Assembly (NCBI RefSeq): GCF_016920785.2
Contig: NW_024609846.1
Span: 85,197,816-85,261,815 of the forward strand
DNA from: Ixodes scapularis
Lineage: Eukaryota > Arthropoda > Arachnida > Ixodida > Ixodidae
Length of the DNA: 64,000 nucleotides
Direction: 5' to 3'
This document shows, in pieces, positions 35,001-47,000 of the stretch. The notes under the pieces are model-generated. The model saw only the letters and a program-made list of their open reading frames with translations, was not told where the DNA came from and did no database searches. Numbering within the stretch: position 1 is the first letter of the stretch; each line of letters starts with the position of its first letter. The translations under genes were made by a program, and so were the position numbers.

Positions 35001-38000
35001 TTCGTCTGCTTCTCGCACAGGGGCTCCGATGATATCAGAACGCCAAACTCTTATTGGCTAATTGAAAAAAAAGATATAGCGGGTAGACCTCCAGTCATCT
35101 AGCATTGAGGTCTACCCACTATCCTTCAATCAAAGCCAATCAGAACTCGGCGTCGTTCTGAAAGTCACCGCAACCCCTGCGCAAGAAGCAGACGACTTGC
35201 TCCCCGCATAGTACGGTGCCTGGAGCGCGACTTCGGCCTGTGTGTTTAACGTCCTATGCTGCCCATACGCCAAAAGTGGTTTCGAAGTTGCAACAAATAA
35301 CGTCACAGAAGCCGAAGTGTCATAATATTGCATGTCGCGATCCTGGTAGTTGCTCGTAAAAACGCTAACGAGAAGCTAAGAGTAGCACAATCGAACGCGA
35401 GTGTCGCTATCATCACGGCGTCCCAATCTACGTCCAAACTTCTGGCTGCCGAAGCTTCCGTGGAACTGGAGAGCGACCTGCAGCAGAACAGGCGTCTGCC
35501 ACATACACCACAGCTAATGAGACGCCGCCAGGATCGCGAGTGGTGACAGCATGAGACTTCTATGTCGTCATCAGGCGGAAATTAAGGGACCACTTTTTTT
35601 GGATGCGGTAAACACTCCAGTCGGAGACGCGTTCCAGGCACGCATAGGGAGCGCGCGCTGCAGGTGGGAGAAAAGAAGCTCATCCCTGCCGTTCTCATCC
35701 CGCCAATGATTATAGTTGGCTTGATTAGGGTGTGAACAACCGCGTTTCTTTTTTTTTTTTTGTAATAGCGATAGAATTTGTAGTACCAAAAAGTCATGAA
35801 ACCGCGTGCGTCCGTTCGTCGCGGTTAATGGCTAATTTAGCGAGAAACCTGAATTGGTGCATATAGTTGACGCAATGCTGCGTCACATGACGTGGCGTCA
35901 CGCGACACTGCGTCAAATGATGTGACGTCACGCGACACTGTGACGTCGTGTGATATCACACTATCACGTGAGTTCTACGCAGTTTACACAAAAGAGCGCG
36001 CAGAACCACCCATGAGTTCCACCAAAGTTGAATGAAGAAACGATCAACAAAACAATGTCCACGTATATTTATTTACTTAAAATCCAAAGGAATAAATAAC
36101 TCATAAGGCAAATATTTCCAAAACATGCGATCGCATTACATGTAGTTTTTTTTTTTTAATCATAATCAGTCTCTCAGTCTTTTTTTTTTTTTTTTAATAC
36201 TGTAAACGACGTAATTTCCGCGAGGACCTCAATTTCCCAAATTTCGCGAATCGCCTAAAATTCGCGAAATATAGATCCCGCGAACAATTTCGGTAAAATG
36301 TAAACACATTGAAATCTATGTTGAGATCCCACCGCGTCGCGAAAATTAGAACCCACAATTTTTTTCTAAAACTTCAGCTTGGACCTGAATCGCGAAACAT
36401 TGAGTCCGCGAAAAATTAGTCGTTTACAGTAACTTCCGAATTTTTATTTTATAATGTTTCTACTTTTTGAAGGCTGAAACACATCTTCGAAACAATGAGG
36501 GAATAATTCAAGTAAATCAGATGATAAAAAGTAGTTCCACACCCTTTTCGAAACGGAAAACTAGCTAAAAACTTCAGCGGTAGCCGTAAATGGAACTTGA
36601 TGCCAGCTGATCGGTGGTGTGTGATCGTCGTTGTGACCAAGTGGGTTGCCTGCGAACCGCGGCAGAGAGACTAGCGCGTCACAGCAGAAGGAAGGGAGCC
36701 AGAGGGAGCGCAGCTGATGCGGCGTTGTCGCGATGGAATGCGACGAAGCTAGCAGGTGGCGGCGCGCGTTTCACATGACCGGGGGCGGGGAGGAACTTGA
36801 CTGTTCTGTCAGCTACCTTCCGAAGAAAAAAGTCTACACTTTTCTAGAAGCTTGACAGAGTACAGGGAGTTTCCGATGAAAGTAAACCGTGTTTTCCGGC
36901 CCGATTAAATAAACTATACATCGCAGAAAGCTCAAACTCCGTGAGAAAGTGACGCTAGCGTCACATTCTTACCGAACACGAACGTTTGAGAACTTGACGT
37001 TACCTGGATCAAAAGGTAATTGAAAAAGACAAAATTTCTCTATGAGCGGACGTTCACATAAGCCTAATATTGTCGATACAAGACTTAACATTCTGGACAC
37101 TTGTGGGACTTTAATCAGTTTAAAAGGACACTTGTCAGCAAGAGGGAGAATATTGCTTTCTTCCTTGCTGACAAATGATTTTCACTGAAATAGGTGCTAT
37201 AGAGGCGTTCATAATGACTTTTTTTTTTGTTTGATGAATAGTAGGCTTAGATGGACGTCCGCTGTAAGAGACAATTTGTGTTTATCGATTATTTTTTTAT
37301 CCAGATGGCGCCATGTTCTCAAGTTGTCCTGTTCTATCTCAACCGCTATCGTCACATTCTTACCGAACACGAACGTTTGAGAACTTGACGTTACCTGGAT
37401 CAAAAGGTAATTGAAAAAGACAAAATTTCTCTATGAGCGGACGTTCACATAAGCCTAATATTGTCGATACAAGACTTAACATTCTGGGCACTTGTGGGAC
37501 TTTAATCAGTTTAAAAGGACACTTGTCAGCAAGAGGGAGAATATTGCTTTCTTCCTTGCTGACAAATGATTTTCACTGAAATAGGTGCTATAGAGGCGTT
37601 CATAATGACTTTTTTTTTGTTTGATGAATAGTAGGCTTAGATGGACGTCCGCTGTAAGAGACAATTTGTGTTTATCGATTATTTTTTTATCCAGATGGCG
37701 CCATGTTCTCAAGCTGTCCTGTTCTATCTCAACCGCTACACTGTTAGAAAAACTCCTGTCAAAATATGGGACACATACATGCTAACCTTGTTGCCACAAC
37801 ATGTACTGTATTACCGGACTACAGAACATGTTCCATACTTCTTTAGTACGGGACATGTTGTTGCTGTATGGGCAGCCACAACAAGTTCCATACACCATCA
37901 TCACGGAACAAGTACTGTATGCTACAGGAAATGTACCATCGTGGCACACAGCAGCACATGTTCTGTTGCAAGCCATGCCAGAACATGTACCATTTTTACG

Positions 38001-41000
38001 AAGTACATTACATGTTCCAATGCGTCCAAAACGACACAGGTTACATTTCTTGTACGTACGGAAAAAGTTCAGTCTTGTTTGTGATAGTACTCGCCCCATT
38101 TTATGTTACTGCCGCTATTCACGAGTACATCCGGGCTTTGTATGTCACATGCCAAGCTCCTCCTTGAAAAAGTTGATATGCGACATGCAAAACAGGGATG
38201 TCCTGGCAGTTTGCAGGCGCAACTTGATGCACGTCTTTGCAACATAAAATTACCTGCAATGCGCAAATGTTCCCCAAACTTGTATGTATGGAAAATTTGA
38301 ACTGTCGTATCTAATGCGAGCACTATCCTGAAAACAGAACAATGAATCTGTGACATATATACTCAATAGAACAGCCAGGAATGCCATGAGAAAGTGTTCA
38401 CATGCTACGTCAAGTTTAGAGAGCATTGTACATGTAGGGACGGGGATAAAGGCAGATAAACATTTGTAAAAAAATCGTTATCAAACTAAGTTCACGCTTG
38501 GTCCTTTTGGTTCCAACCCATAGCAACGGACCCATTGCAAAGAAGACTGAACAGTTTGCTGCTTCAAAAATATTTACATTTATTTTTCTTTTAAATGACT
38601 AGCGCAGATACACAATAAAAAAAAAAAAAACACAGTTCATGCCGCAAATATTTTGGGGGGCAGCTCAGCCATAAAAAAAAATATCAAAGTGAGCAGTCTC
38701 CTAAAAAAATCTGACCAAAAATTATGCTGACATGCTACATCTCGAAAAGAACCATCTTGGCCTATACAACAAATTGTAATATTAACAATAGAAAAGAAAG
38801 ATTAATCTAAACAAGCACCGAAGTTTCTTTCCACTTCTTTTGGAACTTCGAGAACTCTTGGAGGGCTCCCTGCGCCTTCAGATGCACCAGAGCAACTTTT
38901 CTTGACGACTGCCGGGACCCCTCCTGCGGGTTCATTGCCACAAGTCGCCTGAAAAAAAAGATAACATAAATAATTTGTGGGATCTCTTAGAGGAGGATGT
39001 ATAACAGAAGCTAAGGAGTTCCTGGCTCCTTCTTTAACATCTCTATCGGTTAGTAATCCAATCTGGACAAATTCTAAACCTCGTCTATAGTATACTTTCA
39101 AGCCGAGACACGCCCTTAATTTGGACAGTCCGTGCACACACCATGAGCCTCCAAGTCTGATCCTTGCATCAAGACAAATTGTGAATGTACACACAAAAAA
39201 AAAAAAAAAAAAAAAAAAACGATTTAGCTTATTGGCATTAGTTCTCAGTAATAACTGGACACATTTCGGATCTTGTGTCAGCACACAACGCTAAAACATT
39301 CTACAACCCGAGACGGAGGCTACAAAGAAGGACGAACACATCCGTCTCAATTGAAACGTATGTCTTCGAAGCCTCCATCTCGGTTTGTAGAATGTCATAT
39401 TAACCAGCTCGCCTGTCTAGTAAAGTTGTACCCAACGATACTTCGGTTAAAAAAAGGAATTCACAGTACCAGTAAATGCAATATTACAAAAAAACTTGCC
39501 TGAAGTGCTTAAGCAGAATATTCTGGTTATTCGCAATTCACGAGCAAGCTCGTGAATTGCGAGGTTGGTTAGGTCATGATGGGGCGAAAATATTTGTTTG
39601 AAGGGCTCTACAGTAATTTTTATTGGCAGAGCGAAGCTCTGCCACTATGGCCAGGATTCGGGTCGTCCAATCAAAGAACATCAATGCGCGTCGTGCGTAC
39701 AGCCACTTCCGGTTGAGCTGCACGACGTCGTGCATGTAGCATTACTCTACATAAAAAGGGTGTCCTCAGGCCATAAGCGGGAGTTCACTCTGAGCATGCG
39801 CAGCGTTCAGAGAGCTCCGATGTGGCGTCCAGTGAATACCACCTATTACAATAAAGGTTTCAACTCGACCGGGGTAATTTCGAAGTAAATTCGTTTATCA
39901 GAAGCTCAAGTTATTTAGGAAATATCAGTCCTGAAAAAATGGCATTAATTTAGTACGCAAAACGCCCGGAGCATCCGCGGCACGCACACGAGTATTACCA
40001 CGACGATGATTGATTACTGGCTCAGCGCGGATAAGTTTACTGGGCGACTCAAAATATCGCGCGATAATGCGTTACTATTCCTAAGATGCAAAAGCCTGCA
40101 CTATTTCTCTGCATCAAGCAGGTGCCACCCTTTTTTCACCGCATATTTAGCAAGCTGCCAAGATCGCTCACACGGTCGAGTAGCAGAGGAGCGCAGTGCT
40201 CCATTATGCTTTCAGACGCATTTAAAAAAAGAAAGTTAAAAACAAGCTCCGTTTCTCAAACGCTGTATTGAGAATATATTACGCATTCGACCTTATGAAA
40301 ATAATTCGTTCCTTAAAACATAACTGACCAATGTTCACGCCTTCTAATCCAATCTTCCCTCATCCTCCAATTGCCCCATCCCCCTCCCCGATCAAGCGCT
40401 AAACTTTGAACCATGTGAGGTTGAACTTGGCGGCGAAACAAGTTTAATTCGACGCGCTGAAGCACGCATGTTGACAGCGGCTTGGCATAATAATGCGGGA
40501 GTACTGCGAAAACTGTGCCCTCCTAGTGCCCAACTACTAAGTAGTAATAATGAATGCTTGGAGTTGGGCTAGTTGGTTTGACATTGATGGTATGCTGCGC
40601 TGCGTAGTTACGCGGAAAAAAAACTAGAGAAATGAAGTTAATGCAGAAGGACAGACAAAAACATGCATGGATCGGCGCAGACTAACAACTGTTTAATTTC
40701 TTTCTCTTTTTTCTCCCCCGACCCGTATTTCCAAAATTGCGGCTAAGAAAACGAATGGTTGATGTCTTAAATTTGTTGGCTTCTGAACTTGATGGTGTTT
40801 GCTGTAGCTGTCTCTTTGATATACGAACTGGATGGTGTGTTTTTTGTAGCGTTTACCTGGGGCCTGATGTTTGCTCCGACAAGTTTGGTATCTTATTGAG
40901 TAGATCGATTTCTTCTTGTCGCAAAGCTAGTGATGGCTCACTGACGCACGCTCCGTGTTTACCCGAGGCCATGTGAAAAGCCTCGATTATTTCACGCTTT

Positions 41001-44000
41001 GTTCTGTCCTTTGATCTGGCCAAGATAGAAGTAGTGTCAAGGAGAGCTTTGCAGTTGCATTTTGAACAATGCGCTGCAAGGTTGCCAGGTGCTTGCAGTT
41101 GTCCGCATGCATGGTTGTGCTCCCTTAGTCTCTCGTTAAGGCATCTTCCAGTCTGCCCGACGTAGGATCTTCCACACGACAGTGGTATTTTGTATACCAC
41201 ACCTTCGACACATTCAACAAATTTGCTCCTGTGTTTCACTTGACACAATGCCTTGCTGTTAGTCTCGTCCACTTCATTGTTGACCTTCCTGCATAATCCT
41301 TTGAGCCTGAAAGGGGCAGATAGTGACACTCTGACTTCGTACCTTGCGGCGATATTTTTTATTCTGTGTGAAAAATTGTGTATATATGGCAGTACCACCT
41401 GTACATGGCAAAAGGAAATAGAGAACTACTGGGGTTTTTCCAGAAAAATGGTGTCAGCAAGTGCTTTAGATATGTAGAAAAGTTTTTGGTGTGTTTTCCA
41501 ATACACAAACTAACATACAAGGTACGTTCAAAGGTCATGGAGAAGTTTCGAGAAGCGCACAGAGGACTGGATTTTACTTTTGAGTTACCTGACAAAAGCA
41601 GCCTTCAGTTCTTGGACATCCACATGACTTTTAAATACAGACACACATGCTGGATGTACAAAACTAGAAGAAAAAAACGAATTCTGCCGTATGACTCTGG
41701 ACACACAAAGTTAGTAAAGAGGAGTGTTGCCTCAGGATGCATGTGGCGAGCAATTCAAAAATCGTGTCACCACAAAGTCTCAGAAAGTTTACAGAGGCAG
41801 ACAAGCAGACTACACGCAAGCGATTATCCTGAACCCATACTGGTAGCTGTAGCAGAAAAATGTATTTCCACACTCACAGGAAAGTGCAAAACCAAGGAGA
41901 AGATCTTGGACAAAAGACCAATGGTGGTACTGCCATATATACACAATTTTTCACACAGGATAAAAAACATCGCCGCAAGGTACGAAGTCAGAGTGTCACT
42001 ATCTGCCCCTTTCAGGCTCAAAGGATTATGCAGGAGGGTCAACAATGAAGTGGATGAGACTAACAGCAAGGCACTGTGTCAAGTGAAACACAGGAGAAAA
42101 TTTGTTGAATGTGTCGAAGGTGTGGTATACAAAATACCACTGTCGTGTGGAAGATCCTACGTCGGGCAGACTGGGAGATGCCTTAACGAGAGACTAAGGG
42201 CCGGTTGCACCAACGCCGCTTACCTTAACCCAAAGCGGCACTTTCCTAAGCCGGCTTAGCGCCCTAAACCGAGCTTAGGTAAGCACGGGTTTAAATTCCG
42301 GTTGCACCAACGTTAAGCCGTCTTTACAGACGCGCCCCTAGCTAAACGCTGGATTTGCGTAGGGAATCTAGGGACAAACAGAGCAAACTAGGGAACGCTC
42401 AGAGCGACGAATACGATTGGCGGAGAGGAACCACGTGATGTAAACAAAAAAAACAACAAAAAAAACTGCCGTAGTAGTTGTCGTCGGCGTCAGCTTTTCG
42501 CTGTATTTCTTCGGTGAGTAACAAATTAAAGGTCTCCAAATTCAATCATTTTTTCGTTTAACTTTCAATAACAGAAGTCAAAGCTTCAAATAAACACGAA
42601 TGCTCTTTACATCTGTGATTGTGTGTTTAATATCGGTTGATAACAGGATATTTTGACAGTGGTAGTAGTTTTCGTGCTCACATTTTGAGGCGAAGGAGCC
42701 ATCGGGGGCCCCAAATCTCACCGAACGCGAGAAGGACACTCTACTCGCTACATCGCTGAAGAAAGCAGGTAAGATGACTACTAAAACCAAGTCAAGCCTG
42801 AGACCGATGAAGTTCAAAACAGTGAGGAACTCGCCACGGCAGCTGCGAAAATGCCCGGAAATCGTCGAATAGAAGTCGTCGAGAAGTCAGGTCACGAGAC
42901 CTTGCATCGACGGTACTCGTTACTATCAGCAAGGTGACAGAACTGCACTGTACCGTCGTTGAACATCCACTGCAGCCTCAAACGGACTTCAGTTTCACAC
43001 TGTCAAGTTCAGAAGGAAAAAAAAAAATACTCCCACTAGTACATCACATCGTGCCGATAAGAACGGTCGTCTCTTCGCATCACCCGCCCCAGCCTGCCCC
43101 GATACAGCAATGCACGAATCTAACATAGTAGTCGTTACGATTGGTCGTCGCCACGAATGAAAGATATAAAGCAAAATATTCCTAAAAAATCGCGATCACC
43201 AAAAAAGTTACAGAGGACACAACAAGGCGCAACTTTCAACTGAATTTTATTGAAAACGTGTTCCGGTATATAGTCTCAACCATCGTCACAATGACAACAA
43301 ACGACAAAAGTAAAGAGAAAACATCATCACAGAGCACAACTCGGAAACAACACTATCTCGTTCTCGGGAAGCGAATGAAAGATATAAAGCAAAGTATATA
43401 AAAAAAAATGCGATCACCAAAAAAGTTACAGTTATGGAACGATACAGTTTTCTGAAGCCAAGATTCTACTCGCGAGATAAGGAAAATTCACTGAAGATTG
43501 TCTCAAAACTCAGAAAACGAAAGAAATTGAATTTTCGCTGTTTTATTACTTAAAAGCGCCGCAATCTAATGCAAACGGCAGAGGTGTCGACAATCAGCTG
43601 ATCGCCGAGATCATGTACTGCCACTATTCAACGCGCTGATCAGATTGAAGGATACGCGCTGCAAGTGCAGATAAACAAGGTAGTAAATAACAATACGTTA
43701 CAGCTATGCGAAAATTAGTAAGTACATACGAATAAGCTCGTTGACAGAAGAACCAACGGGAATACAGACGTGAGCCCCACAGCTCCGTACGTTTCTCGGT
43801 TAGGGCTAACACGCCCTGAAAGTGGAGAGCCAACTTGAAAACAGGGGTCGATCAACACTTCACGCGACAATATTTTGCATCCTTGTCACAATCGAAAGTC
43901 ATTTTGTCGAAACTTTCACGCTGATGTAGCCTAAAACACTTTGCATAACCAATTTCGTCCACCGCGTCGACCGTGACAAACCAGCCGCCATGTTTTTAAT

Positions 44001-47000
44001 CCAGGATTAAGAAACAACCAGAAGCAAAGCGCCCAATGTTGAGCGCTTAAGTTAAGCGTAGTTTAGTGCTAGGTTTAGCGATAAGCGAGTTTGGTGCAAC
44101 CGAACGAAACCGAAACTAAGCTTAAGTTCCCGGCTAAGCTCCGCTTTGCGCTAAGCGACGTTGGTGCAACCGGCCCTAAGGGAGCACAACCATGCATGCG
44201 GACAACTGCAAGCACCTGGCAACCTTGCAGCGCATTGTTCAAAATGCAACTGCAAAGCTCTCCTTGACACTACTTCCATCTTGGCCAGATCAAAGGACAG
44301 AACAAAGCGTGAAATAATCGAGGCTTTTCACATGGCCTCGGGTAGACACGGAGCGTGCGTCAGTGAGCTATCACTAGCTTTGCGACAAGAAGAAATAGAT
44401 CTACTCAATAAGATACCAAACTTGTCGGGGCAAACATCAGGCCCCAGGTAAACGCTACAAAAAACACACCATCCAGTTCGTATATCAAAGAGGCAGCTAC
44501 AGCAAACACCATCAAGTTCAGAAGCCAACAAATTCAAGACATCAACCATTCGTTTTCTTAGGCGCAATTTTGGAAATACGGGTCGGGGGAGAAAAAAGAG
44601 AAAGAAAGTAAACAGTTGTTAGTCTGCGCCAATTCATGCATGTTTTTGTCTGTCCTTCTGCATTAACTCCATTTCTCCAGTTTTTTTCCGCGTAACTACG
44701 CAGCGCAGCATACCATCAATACTAAGTAGGGTCGGGCAGTATGCCGCCCCGAATCAGGAACTATAAAAGGCCTAGCTTTATGCAGCTGGGAAGACGAGAC
44801 GCTACACGCTGGGCATCCCGAACTTGGAATATACGACACCCTTAGAGATAGTAAAATAACACTGCGTTAGGAACAACTTAACGTATACGTACCTTGGAAA
44901 ACAAAGCCGTCTACGCACCGCTGAACGCCTCTGACGACGCGATAACAACGTCGAACTCGCCTTCCGAACGGGCAGCAGCACTCCGCAGCTCGCGGGCCCA
45001 CACCGGCCGGCAGGGCCGGCAGCGGCTTGCGCATGCGCGGGTGAGAGATGTCTTCCTGCGCGTGGCGTAACACGGCTCACGGGCTCTGTACTTCCGCGGT
45101 CTGATAGAGTTCCATAAAAATTGCTGGATATCCGGCACTTTTGGGCGCGTTCAATCCGCTTATACCAGTTGAACCGACTATAAACTGTAGTCTTGTAAGG
45201 CTTTTTTTATTTATACGGATAAGCTCATACTTAATGCCTAAATAGCACATTTCAATGCATATGGTACAGTTCCCGTTGTTGAAAGCAAACAGCACATTGT
45301 GTGCATTTCCAGAAAACGGGACATGTTCTATTCGGTTTTTCCACGTAGATTGATGGAATTTTCTAACAGTGTAGCGTCACATTCTTACCAAGTTAGAGCT
45401 TTCTGCGATGCATAGTTTATTTACCCTGGCCGAAAAACACGCTACTCTGGTCTCGGGAACTCCCTGAATATATAAAGAGTGGGCTATCCGAGCAACGCCA
45501 GGACGCCAGCGAAGAATGTTCACGATCCGGAGAAAGAAGAGGCCCGCGAACGAAAGTGAGCCAAATTAAACGCAGGAAGAGGGCAGCGGCGGCATAAGCG
45601 GCTTATTGTCAATGTGTGGACTTTCCGGTGAACTTTACTGGACATTTAGGCCTGTACGTGTGTGCGTGTGTGTGCGTGGCGTTGGGTGAGATTCGCACCG
45701 CTATATCCTTAGAAGACGTAAAGGGTGCGCAAGTTTCATCGACGCTCAGGCTGCACGAACACACGGCTTCGTTGCAACACAAAACTCTAGCAAATTAGTA
45801 CTTAGTTTCGTCACAAGTTTGAAAAAGCCGGAGCTCTGTAAGCGCTGAAACGTTTTCTCCAACAACGCTTTAAATGATCCATGACGTGGCACACTCAAAG
45901 CGTGACATCCGCTTTTGTATAGATCCACTCGTACTTTCTTTCCTGCTCGTTCTGTGACCCACCATTGTCGGCGAATTCCTCCACGTTGAACGTTTCGATG
46001 CTCTTGAAGTAGGGCAGCACCTCCTCGTAAGACCAGCCATGGGCACCGTAGTCGTGGGCCCACGAGTCGAAGTCTCGCTTGTTCCCGCGAACGTACATCA
46101 TGAAGTTGAGAACACTGCAACCGCCCAGCACTTTGCCCCTGGGCCACGGATTGACCTGCATGAAGTAGCGAAGCCGCGTTTGACGCTGCTTTCTTAGTCC
46201 CATCTCGTGTTAGAGATTCCCCTCGAAAGACACGCGTCGAATTCATAAAAAAAATCTGACCCACTTAGCAATGGCGGAAATATAGAGCCACAATGTCTGT
46301 TGCGGAGGTGGCAGTAATAAAATTAGTGTAATGAAATCACAGTAATTAAATTACTTTTTGTAATAATAAATAATGTAATTTGTTACTTTTTTGGTGCACG
46401 TAATCTTGTAATTTAATTCATCACGCTGGGCCGGTAATGGTAACGAGAATACTGAATTACTTTTTTCTTTCAGGTATAGTTTCGTGCGCATACAAACACG
46501 AATGCCAATTTTTTATTCAAAAAATAAATAACAGGATTGGACAGGGCAAGGGTTCTAGATGTATATAATAAAAACAGTGTGGTCATAGTAATGCGTTACA
46601 AGCAACGGCGTTACCGGAAAAGCGTGACTTTATTTTGTAACGTCCTCGTTACCTTTCAATATAGTAACGGGTAATGTACTTACGTTATTCAATACTTTTT
46701 TCCCCAAGACTAAAAAATTTGCACTTAAATTTTTTTTCGTCATGTAGTCTTTTTAGTTTTTTTTGCGTTTTTGTGTGCGTTTTTTTCTTCTGAGTATTTA
46801 GCTGAAACCGTACAAAAAGATAATCTAATTATGTTATGTTTCTGCATGAACATAATGTTTCTTGAAATATGGTGCTTATGCCCACCTGTACCGTCAAGAA
46901 AGTAAAACGTAAATTCCTAATTTATAAAAGTAACGAGCGTTACTTTTTATCGGTAACAGCAACACGTTCTTTTTATTTTGAGGTAACGTAGGTTGGTAAC

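Larger units (their letters stand above)
40536..44729. mobile_element. Penelope-like element, inverted pair with 9-bp target duplication
   Basis: ACTAAGTAG stands at 40536-40544 and 44721-44729. Between them are two copies joined head-to-head: 40545 to about 41400 on the minus strand and about 41400 to 44720 on the plus strand. Their outer 3' ends match, with GATGGTATGCTGCGCTGCG at the left and the complement at the right. The right copy is interrupted by a 1979-bp element. Partial inverted second copies at the 5' end are a known Penelope feature. Confidence 0.85.
36863..45466. mobile_element. Region bounded by about 95-bp inverted repeats
   Basis: Left end CAGGGAGTTTCCGA and right end (complement) CAGGGAGTTCCCGA share GTGTTTT-CGGCC, TAAATAAACTAT and CATCGCAGAAAGCTC. 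This is consistent with one 8.6-kb composite transposon or with two separate elements in opposite orientation. No target duplication was seen, so one-element status is an inference. Confidence 0.45.

Noticed and set aside
37641..38247. Overlapping open frames rich in Cys, His and Met
   Set aside because: They follow the ACATGT minisatellite in three frames and on both strands.
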